Positions 54,123 to 61,759 of a DNA stretch of 64,000 nucleotides are shown here, in pieces. The DNA comes from Chitinophagaceae bacterium (GTDB lineage Bacteria; Bacteroidota; Bacteroidia; Chitinophagales; UBA10324): contig JADKFU010000001.1 of NCBI GenBank assembly GCA_016717285.1, forward strand, positions 1-64,000, written 5' to 3'. A program made the position numbers and the translations under genes. The notes beneath the pieces are model-generated. The model was not told the DNA's origin, did not search any database, and saw nothing but the letters and a program-made list of their open reading frames with translations. Every line of letters starts with the position of its first letter. The first letter of the stretch is position 1.

Positions 54123-57116
54123 TCAATTTATAGGAACTCTTAACTTAAGCACCGTCCCATTTCCCGGAACAGAGCGAACATCTATTTCGCCATTCAGTTG
54201 CCTGATGCGTTTTTGCATATTCATCAATCCATTTCCCCGCTCTAATTTATCATTATCCAAAAATCCTTTTCCATCATCCTGAAGCGTAATTTCGGCTTGC
54301 GTGTCTTTAAATTTGAGTTCGAGACTGAATGTTGTAGCACCGGAATGTTTAATGATATTGTTCATGCCCTCTTTAATCACCAAAAAAATATTTCTTCTAA
54401 AAGCAGCCGTAATATTTTTATCGGGTACAGGATGTGGGATAGTAATTTTTCCTTTTAAGAATTGGTGATCTAAAAACTGTCCGCAATAATCTTTGATGTA
54501 AGCCACCAGGTCTTGCAATGAATCCTGATTTGGATTTAATGCCCAGATAATTTCATCCACTTTGCCGATTACACGTGTTGTGAATTGTTCTATCTCGGAA
54601 AGCTGTTTGGTTTTCAAGGGATCTTTTTTATTACTTTCACTACTGATGCGTGTAAGCATGAGAATATTGCTGAGATCAGCTCCAAGATCATCGTGCATAT
54701 CTGATGAAATCCTGTTCCTTTCTTCAGCTAGCGCTTGCTGTGCTTTTACTTCTCTCAATTTAATGCGATAGTTCCTGCCCGTAATGTACTTAATGAGGTA
54801 GTAGGCTGCTGTGGCTAAAATAGAAATGAATATTGCTCTGAACCACCATCGTTGCCAATAGGGTGGTTCTATATTCAGTTGAAAATGTATCGGATTGCTC
54901 CAGTCAGAATCATATTTCTTAGCGCGCAGGCTGAAGATGTAATTTCCGGGTGTTAATGAAGAAAGAATAGCGGTCGTGTTTTTAGTCTCTATCCATCCGT
55001 TTTCTTTGCCGGTTAAATTATACTGATAAACTATTTTATCAGGTTGATCAAATGTGATAGCTGTAAAATTCACAATTATATCATCATAATACGAAGCTAA
55101 TACAGATGTATCATTTTGATTATTGCCATTTACATTGATCGACTTAAAATAAGTTTGAGGAGCCTTAATGGTTTTTTGATGAGTGAGAATACGCTTATTC
55201 ATCACGCATAGTCCAGATGATGTTGCAATATAAATTCTGCCATCACCAGCAGCTATATATCTGACATCATTGCTTGGCATTCCTTCATTAATGGAGAAAG
55301 TGTGCACGTCTGAGATAGTGTTGTTGCTATATATGAAGTAAGTAAATCCCTGATTTGTGGCTGCGTATACTGTATCCTGTTCAACAAAAATTTGTCTGCA
55401 GAGGTTGCCGGCTAAACCTTGTTTTTGAGAAAATCTGTTGATCACTTTCCCGTTCTTGAAAAATTTTATTCCACTGCCGTAAGTTGCAATAGCTAAAACT
55501 GAATCTGAAACACCTTCAATGCTTGTGATTTGACTCAAAAACTCTTTATCGAGCAAAGGATATGAAATCACTTCTTTATTATTATAACAACATAGCTCTT
55601 CAAAATTTTCAAACCACATATTGTTTAATGCGTCAAAATAAAGGCTATATATTCGATGCGCTAATAACGAATTGAAGGCAACGTAATTAACATAGTTATA
55701 ATTGTTTTCTGAATTTAATTGTAATAAACCTGACGAAGAAGTGAAGAATAAGCGACCCTTGCGATCTATTTTAAGATATTTAGCCGCCCGGAAATCATAG
55801 GATTTTCCATTGTTTCTGGCAGGAACACTAATAAATTGATATCGGGCTGTAGAATTTTTATTTAATGAAAACAGGCCTTCTGCGGTTATGCAAAAAACAT
55901 TTCCGTTTATGTCTGTTACAAAATTTCTTATTCCTGGTCCATTACCTTCTGGAGTGATAGTATATTTTTTCAATGAATCCTTATTCAACTGATATAAATT
56001 CCCTTTGCTGCTGCTGAACCATACGCGTCCTGTATTATCAAGTTTGACGCATTCTATACTGTTGTCAGTATTATTAAAATTGCCTGGAAATATTTTTAAA
56101 TAATTGCTGTTGGGTGATAATTTGTAAACTGCATTTGTAGTAGTGCTGAACCATGTATTGTTTTCTGAATCAACAAACACGCCTCCAATATTAGCGTCCA
56201 AAAAATAAGAGTGATCAAATACAAAACGACTATCGACATGCTTGAAATGGTAAATCATGTTATCGGAACTTGTTGTCCAGATATCCATGTTGCGGTCGAC
56301 AAAAAATCTATTATCCTTCTCGTAGTGTGGAATAGATAAACGAGGAATAATAGTCTTGCTTTTGCCGTTCTCAATAATGCAGATTCCTGAACTACCATTA
56401 AAAAATGCTGTGTTGAGATTTGTATTTTGCATATAGAATTGGTTGGATAACGGCTCAATTACCGATTGATCAGGATATGCTTCGAAAATGTTGTTTTTGT
56501 ATTCAAATAATATAGAAGTGTGAAAGCCAATCATGATCCAGACTTTATCTTTGGAAGGCGTATAGGTAAAGACCCAATTATTTAGACTATTTGCAGGATG
56601 AAAAAGCAGGGTATCAAGATTGAATAGTTGCGATTTTCCATTGTTACCAAAATATAATAGTTGACTTCTTCTGGAACCTATCCAGATATTGCTGTCAGCA
56701 TCTTCCATGAATGAAACTGCTTCAAATTTGTTTGCAGAAAGTTCAAGGCGACTATCCTTCTCTGCATTGAAGAAAGTATCATTCAAAAAATAACTTAGTT
56801 TTCCATTTAATGTAAAGAACCACAACCGGCCTTTTGAATCTTTATGAATGTTTAGAATCTCATTGTCAGAGAGCCCATCCTGAATATTGAAATTTTCAAA
56901 AGTATGGCCATCATATCTGCTGGCACCTGCATCGGTTCCAAACCATAAGTAACCTTTGGAATCCTGAGTTGTACAATAAACAACCTGGCTGGGAAGTCCT
57001 TCGCCTGTAGTATAATGCTTAAAAATTGGCTGCTGTGCAATAAGACTTGAGCTGAGATAAAAAATAATCATTAAAGCGATCACGGAAATACGACTGTACT
57101 TTGATGAACTGTACAT
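54123..57116 (-). CDS. Two-component-propeller sensor histidine kinase
   Basis: 997 residues with signal peptide. The periplasmic part has two-component regulator propeller repeats (YCTTQDSKGYLWFGTDAGASRYDG, DGLSDNEILNIHKDSKGRLWFFT, ENNTWFSTTTNAVYKLS and others) and a Y_Y_Y domain (NLTGKENGWIETKNTTAILSSLTPGNYIFSLRAK). One membrane helix (WWFRAIFISILATAAYYLIKYI) near 765 precedes HisKA_3 (EERNRISSDMHDDLGADLSNIL) with the phosphorylated His in DMHDD, and a HATPase_c domain with N-x-x-K-H and D-D-G-K-G-F, G-N-G-L-M-N-M. NarL-like response regulators usually pair with it, but none is adjacent. It lies between the LamG and amylase genes on the same strand. Confidence 0.95.
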   Translation of the reverse strand: MYSSSKYSRISVIALMIIFYLSSSLIAQQPIFKHYTTGEGLPSQVVYCTTQDSKGYLWFGTDAGASRYDGHTFENFNIQDGLSDNEILNIHKDSKGRLWFFTLNGKLSYFLNDTFFNAEKDSRLELSANKFEAVSFMEDADSNIWIGSRRSQLLYFGNNGKSQLFNLDTLLFHPANSLNNWVFTYTPSKDKVWIMIGFHTSILFEYKNNIFEAYPDQSVIEPLSNQFYMQNTNLNTAFFNGSSGICIIENGKSKTIIPRLSIPHYEKDNRFFVDRNMDIWTTSSDNMIYHFKHVDSRFVFDHSYFLDANIGGVFVDSENNTWFSTTTNAVYKLSPNSNYLKIFPGNFNNTDNSIECVKLDNTGRVWFSSSKGNLYQLNKDSLKKYTITPEGNGPGIRNFVTDINGNVFCITAEGLFSLNKNSTARYQFISVPARNNGKSYDFRAAKYLKIDRKGRLFFTSSSGLLQLNSENNYNYVNYVAFNSLLAHRIYSLYFDALNNMWFENFEELCCYNNKEVISYPLLDKEFLSQITSIEGVSDSVLAIATYGSGIKFFKNGKVINRFSQKQGLAGNLCRQIFVEQDTVYAATNQGFTYFIYSNNTISDVHTFSINEGMPSNDVRYIAAGDGRIYIATSSGLCVMNKRILTHQKTIKAPQTYFKSINVNGNNQNDTSVLASYYDDIIVNFTAITFDQPDKIVYQYNLTGKENGWIETKNTTAILSSLTPGNYIFSLRAKKYDSDWSNPIHFQLNIEPPYWQRWWFRAIFISILATAAYYLIKYITGRNYRIKLREVKAQQALAEERNRISSDMHDDLGADLSNILMLTRISSESNKKDPLKTKQLSEIEQFTTRVIGKVDEIIWALNPNQDSLQDLVAYIKDYCGQFLDHQFLKGKITIPHPVPDKNITAAFRRNIFLVIKEGMNNIIKHSGATTFSLELKFKDTQAEITLQDDGKGFLDNDKLERGNGLMNMQKRIRQLNGEIDVRSVPGNGTVLKLRVPIN

Positions 57117-57572
57117 ATAACAGTATTAAGTTACACGAAGCTAATAAACTTGAGCTTATGTGGTAAGCTGCTTTTGCCAAAATGAAACCTGTCTATAAAA
57201 ATATCATTGTTGCGGGTAAAATTGAATGCTTCATTGCCCTGTCACCCTTACGGTTTTTTCTCTCAGAAAGCCATGTATGCAAGGTTATTTAATATAAGAG
57301 CCAGGTCCCGCCAGGACATTGTTGTTTAGTTAAGAGTTAAGTCTCGTTCGAGACTTCCTTTTGGTAGCAATTAAAATTGCGGAGTTTTTTTACGTCCAAT
57401 AAGGACGTTCATTTAAATAAAACCTGCCAATTTTTTATGGTTGATTTGAAAATATGAGTACTACCATAAAATGAACCGCACCGTGAAAATAAAATTCACA
57501 GGACTAGTATTCACACATCATCTCTTATGTAACTACGGCAATAAATTTTACATCGCTATAGGATCGATCTCC
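57117..57572. other. Intergenic region with four-hairpin element
   Basis: 456 bases between the sensor kinase and amylase genes, both on the minus strand. It holds the multi-hairpin element (57307-57410) and otherwise AT-rich DNA; the kinase promoter must be in the left part, but no box is clear. Confidence 0.5.
57307..57410. repeat. Four consecutive hairpins, REP-like element
   Basis: Four palindromes in a row: GTCC-CGCCA-GGAC at 57307-57319; AAGTCTCG-TT-CGAGACTT at 57341-57358 (perfect 8-base stem); GCAATT-AA-AATTGC at 57369-57382; ACGTCC-AATAA-GGACGT at 57394-57410. The loops are short and spacing is near regular (about 10-20 bases between). No promoter or gene lies within. Confidence 0.6.
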
Positions 57573-60434
57573 TCACTTTCCCACCTGCATCTTCACCGTC
57601 TTCACCAATCCGTTTTGTGTGAGTTTACAGATGTAGATCCCGTTAGAAAAATCTGCACCCGGAATATCAACGGTATAGAATCCTGCTGCCAGCGATTTAT
57701 TGGAAACTGTTTTTACAAGCCGGCCATAGAGGTCATAAATTTCCAGTAATGTTTTGCCGGCCTGCGGCACATAAAAATCAATGGTTGTATTTTGACCAAA
57801 CGGATTCGGTACATTCTGATAAAGTTGCAAGGCATGAAGTTGCGGATCATCAATGCCTACATTTCCCAACTCTGGCGTCGCAAGTTTATGATCCGTGTAC
57901 AAGCGGTATTCGCCCGTGCTGAGATACATTTGAGCGGAAATGTCGGTTATATTAATGCTGTCGCCGGTAAAGTATTCATACCACCAACCGGTATGTTGAA
58001 AATTGGGCGGCTGATTAGCTCCTGTAATATCAAAGTTACCCACTGCGCAAACATTCATGGTTGCACTGTTCAGGCGGATATTTTTTTTCAGGTTGCCTAC
58101 AGACATTACAAAATCTGAAGTTTGAAAAACAGAGTAATTCAACTTTAAATCAATCATTGCTTTGTAAAAATTATAAACCCACACGCGTGGATTGTAGTTG
58201 AGATAATCCCATCGCACTGGTTTTGCATCTACGCGGCAATTGGTGCTGATGGTTCCGTTCTGACAATAATTAATGGAATAATCGTAGCCCAATTCACCGA
58301 ATTGCCAGATCATCTTTGGTCCGGGAATAGTAAAGAAAAAACAGGCTGCCATCATCATCCTGTTCAGTGCTTCATCTAATGGACGCACATCGTAGTCAGT
58401 CGTGTGTGCTCCGTAAGTAATCACTTTGTAAGTGATTCGTTCCTCATCATGACTTTCCATATAACCCACGGCATGAGGCTGTGTGAAGCCATGTGACTTA
58501 TAAGAAACCCATGAAATATCGGAGCTGCTTGCATAACCCATTGCAGATTGTGCATAGTTATTATTTGAATTCGACCAGAGATAAAATCCATCTGTTGAAA
58601 GTACCTGCTCTTCATTCTGATCGGCAAAATGTTCCAGGATCAGTATTACAGAAGGATCCACTGTAATAATCTGGTCGCGCATGCGATTCAGATTATTTAT
58701 ACGTGACTGATCATATTGTCCCCACAAGCCTACATTATCTCCGGAATATTTTTGCGTGAATCCTTTCGACAAGTCAAAACGAAATCCATCCAGCTTGAAT
58801 TCAGTAACCCAGTATGCCAGCACATCATCAACAAAGCGCTGCGTGTATTCACTCTCATGATTGATATCGAATCCCACGCCGTACGGATGCATTCCCTGGT
58901 AACCGGCCACAGAAAGATTCTGATCGGGGTTAAACCACGGATTGTTTGCTGCTGGTCCGTTTGAAGCAGCATCCCAATAAAGTTGCACCATCGGAGATTG
59001 TCCGAAAGAATGATTTAATACCATATCCTGCACTACCGCTATACCATTCTCATGACAGGCATCAATAAATTCTTTCAGCATGTTTTTAGTACCGTAATAT
59101 TTATCGGGCGCGAAATAAAAATCCGGATTGTAACCCCAGCTTTCATTGCCTTCAAATTCACTGAATGGCATCAGCTCAATCACATTTACGCCAAGAGTTT
59201 TCAGATAGTGAATGGAATCTTTCAATACCGCAAAATTGCGTGCTGTTATAAAATCGCGCACCAGCAATTCATACACTACCATGTTGTTGGGATCCGGTTT
59301 TATGAAATTGGTAACCTGCCAGTTGAATGGAACTTGCCCCGTTTGCAGCACTGAAACAATACCACTTGTTTTCCCGGTAGGATAATCAATCAGCCCGGGG
59401 TAGGTAGCATCGCTGATATAAGGATCATTATTCGGATCGAGAATTTTATCGCTGTAAGGATCTGCTATCCGAAGGTTGCCATCCACTAAATATTGATAAG
59501 AATATTCCACCTGCGGAGTAAGACCTTCAATCGTAACCCACCAGTATTTTCCATCTGTGGTTTTGTTCATGAAGAAATCAGTTTCCGCTTCCCAGTTACT
59601 GAAATCGCCTATCGCATACACGAATTGTTTGTTGGGCGCTGTAAGTACGAGTGTTGCACTTGTATCTGTAAGATAATTGATTCCAATTGCTGCACCTGCC
59701 GGAAGATCAGCGATAGTTACAGGAGGATTCACAACGAAATAAAATGAATCTGCTACCTGTGTAATGCCATCATCAGCGATAGCTTTTACCCATGTTTTGC
59801 CATTTACAGTGGCAGTTAAAGTGGCAGTGATAGAATCTGTATTGAGAACCTGGTTGATGAGACTTCCATTTTGGTAAAGTGAAATCGTAACGGGCTTGGA
59901 AACAACAAAAGTTGTTTGCAGGGTTTCGTTCAGATTCAGGAAGACAGGATTATTCGACGGTTCGAGAAAAGAAGTTTGCAAAGTAACACCGTCCCACACA
60001 TCATAAAAAATATCACTGCCGTCAGCATTGCGGCCAACGATGCTGCCATCAGCATTGCGGAATACCATGGCCAGTTTCAAAATTGTTTCGCTCACAGGTA
60101 CATTGTACCACGTGCGGATATTGGTTATGGTAAATGAATATTTATTGTTACCAAGGGGTGTAAGCTTGTGCAGCGGATTGGTGCTTGCCCAGGTAGTTAC
60201 CACATGTTTCCAGTCGCTGGGGGAAGTGCTGAGATTCGTGATCACTCCGGTATGTATGTAAATATCTCCTGTAAAATCTTTCAGCGCCTGGTTTCCCTGT
60301 GCAGCATCATAGGTAAGTATTACGGTAGCATTATCGGCAGGGAAGAGTGGATTAGCGACGATTACCTGCGAGAATGAATTTTCTGTTTCAATGCAAAACA
60401 GCGTAAAGAGAAAACCGGCGAAGAAATTTTTCAT
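57573..60434 (-). CDS. GH13 alpha-amylase-family enzyme with T9SS tail
   Basis: 953 residues with signal peptide. The N-terminal 200 residues hold a starch-binding-like beta domain; residues about 245-350 hold an E-set/CBM48-type domain (FVYAIGDFSNWEAETDFFMNKTTDGKYWWVTIEG). The GH13 barrel has region I D-M-V-L-N-H-S, region II G-F-R-F-D-L-S-K with nucleophile D, region III I-L-E-H-F-A-D with acid E, and region IV Y-M-E-S-H-D-E with H-D. It therefore should cut alpha-glucosidic bonds in starch or glycogen. The C-terminal 90 residues are a T9SS sorting domain (LYQNVPNPFGQNTTIDFYV, GIYICKLTQNG). No SusC/SusD pair is nearby. Confidence 0.95.
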   Translation of the reverse strand: MKNFFAGFLFTLFCIETENSFSQVIVANPLFPADNATVILTYDAAQGNQALKDFTGDIYIHTGVITNLSTSPSDWKHVVTTWASTNPLHKLTPLGNNKYSFTITNIRTWYNVPVSETILKLAMVFRNADGSIVGRNADGSDIFYDVWDGVTLQTSFLEPSNNPVFLNLNETLQTTFVVSKPVTISLYQNGSLINQVLNTDSITATLTATVNGKTWVKAIADDGITQVADSFYFVVNPPVTIADLPAGAAIGINYLTDTSATLVLTAPNKQFVYAIGDFSNWEAETDFFMNKTTDGKYWWVTIEGLTPQVEYSYQYLVDGNLRIADPYSDKILDPNNDPYISDATYPGLIDYPTGKTSGIVSVLQTGQVPFNWQVTNFIKPDPNNMVVYELLVRDFITARNFAVLKDSIHYLKTLGVNVIELMPFSEFEGNESWGYNPDFYFAPDKYYGTKNMLKEFIDACHENGIAVVQDMVLNHSFGQSPMVQLYWDAASNGPAANNPWFNPDQNLSVAGYQGMHPYGVGFDINHESEYTQRFVDDVLAYWVTEFKLDGFRFDLSKGFTQKYSGDNVGLWGQYDQSRINNLNRMRDQIITVDPSVILILEHFADQNEEQVLSTDGFYLWSNSNNNYAQSAMGYASSSDISWVSYKSHGFTQPHAVGYMESHDEERITYKVITYGAHTTDYDVRPLDEALNRMMMAACFFFTIPGPKMIWQFGELGYDYSINYCQNGTISTNCRVDAKPVRWDYLNYNPRVWVYNFYKAMIDLKLNYSVFQTSDFVMSVGNLKKNIRLNSATMNVCAVGNFDITGANQPPNFQHTGWWYEYFTGDSINITDISAQMYLSTGEYRLYTDHKLATPELGNVGIDDPQLHALQLYQNVPNPFGQNTTIDFYVPQAGKTLLEIYDLYGRLVKTVSNKSLAAGFYTVDIPGADFSNGIYICKLTQNGLVKTVKMQVGK

Positions 60435-60545
60435 GAGAAAGATTTTTAAGAAGTGTGTTATTACTGCAAATTATGCATTACAAAATTCATTCTTGCAAAA
60501 GCGGTCGTGATAGCAAACATTTTAAAATCAAATGTGAGGGCAAAA

Positions 60546-60567
60546 AAGCCCACAACAAAGTGGGCTT
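60546..60567 (-). terminator. Rho-independent terminator of the 251-aa T9SS gene
   Basis: Hairpin AAGCCCAC at 60546-60553 with GTGGGCTT at 60560-60567, then T-run on the minus strand. It sits 22 bases beyond the stop at 60589. Confidence 0.85.
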
Positions 60568-60588
60568 CTTTTAGGTAACCGGTTAGAA

Positions 60589-61344
60589 TTAATCCAATAC
60601 CGTAATTTTTTGTGAAGCAATGGAGCTGCCTACTTTAACATTTACAAAGTAGAAACCATTTGAAAGATCAGCAAGATCCATAGTAAGGTTATGAATACCT
60701 ACATATTGATTACCGTTGAAGAAAGTCTTCACGGTCTGACCAAGTACGTTGGCAAGGTAAACGGTAACATTTTCATTGCTCAAAGTGTAGTACGTAACCA
60801 CTGAACTGTTATTTGCAGGATTAGGATACACCTGGCGAACTTCAGCCAATTTGGGATTGTGAATACCTGAAGTAATGGTATTTACAGTGTCGTTGAAAAG
60901 GGAAATAATGGTAATAGCACCAGTTGCAGGCACAGATGCATGACGGTTACCATCACCTACACCTCTGAGTTCATCATTGTCCCATGAGTGATTGAGGCGG
61001 TATTTCCAGGTGATTTTACCGAATGCATCAGGGGTGATGTCTTTTGTGCGGGTGTAGATCCAGGACCCTGCAGCAATTGGAGCAAAGTCAACAGTTGGGT
61101 CTGCAGTAAAAGCTAATCCACAGGCAACATTTTCTGCTTCTGTCCAGCTATTGTATTCAGCGCCCATTGCCTGAACCACATCCGTGGTAGGGTCAAAAGG
61201 AAGTACGGGGCAGGTGCCGCCGGCAGCACCTAACATTGCACCGGTCATGTCCACCTGGTACGTGATGGTAACTTGCGCATTGACGTTCGAAACAAACGCT
61301 ACAAAGGCAAAGGCAATCAAAAAAGTGTAAAGATTTTTTTTCAT
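60589..61344 (-). CDS. Secreted VDM-type protein with T9SS sorting domain
   Basis: 251 residues with signal peptide (MKKNLYTFLIAFAFVAFVSNVNAQ). The mature part begins VTITYQVDMTGAMLG, the start of an Ig-like/starch-binding-type domain, and continues to YNSWTEAENV and KITWKYRLNHSWDNDELRG. The last 75 residues are a T9SS sorting domain (VRQVYPNPANNSSVVTYYTLS to GFYFVNVKVGS). Function is likely surface glycan binding. It lies on the same strand and directly upstream of the GH13 enzyme, with a terminator between them. Confidence 0.8.
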   Translation of the reverse strand: MKKNLYTFLIAFAFVAFVSNVNAQVTITYQVDMTGAMLGAAGGTCPVLPFDPTTDVVQAMGAEYNSWTEAENVACGLAFTADPTVDFAPIAAGSWIYTRTKDITPDAFGKITWKYRLNHSWDNDELRGVGDGNRHASVPATGAITIISLFNDTVNTITSGIHNPKLAEVRQVYPNPANNSSVVTYYTLSNENVTVYLANVLGQTVKTFFNGNQYVGIHNLTMDLADLSNGFYFVNVKVGSSIASQKITVLD

Positions 61345-61381
61345 GTCAATTGGGTTTTGTGGTTAAAAAAAGATAATCTCT

Positions 61382-61389
61382 CAAAAGTA
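61382..61389 (-). promoter_or_regulatory. Putative -7 box of the 251-aa T9SS gene (TACTTTTG)
   Basis: Exact TAnnTTTG on the minus strand about 38 bases before the ATG at 61344. Confidence 0.45.
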
Positions 61390-61723
61390 GTTATTTTTTT
61401 ATTGGGAACCGGCTTTGGTTAAACATATTTTTTCACAACATAAAAGCAAATGTTCTTCTGTGAACTATATACAGGCTGCTGAGAGTTGCTGTTTTTTCAA
61501 AGCAGCTTTTCAATTCTTTCATAATGCAATAGCATTAAAAGTAACACAGCGTGTTTTATATGATGGATTTTATCATTTGTTTTTTTTAAATCAGCTCCAA
61601 AGAGCATTCAGACAGGTATTCATTTTGAAGTAATATTACACTCCCAAACCATGCGATTATTTTCCACATTTTTTTGTTCGGTTATTTTTGCGTTAACATA
61701 GTAATTGCGGCATTTTTTTCATT

Positions 61724-61731
61724 TATTTTTG
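61724..61731 (+). promoter_or_regulatory. Putative -7 box of the large secreted protein (TATTTTTG)
   Basis: Exact TAnnTTTG 28 bases upstream of the TTG at 61760. It supports a start near there, since an in-frame stop (TGA 61730) excludes anything further upstream. Confidence 0.45.
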
Positions 61732-61759
61732 AAGCCTTAAGTTTGATAAATCCCTGGGC

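Larger units (their letters stand above)
61345..61759. other. Divergent intergenic region with two promoter boxes
   Basis: 415 bases between the T9SS gene (leftward) and the large secreted protein (rightward). It contains a TACTTTTG box for the former and a TATTTTTG box for the latter. A 72-codon rightward frame at 61415 is not convincing. Confidence 0.5.

Noticed and set aside
61415..61633. 72-codon plus-strand frame in the intergenic region
   Set aside because: No family resemblance and it overlaps the promoter region of the two divergent genes.
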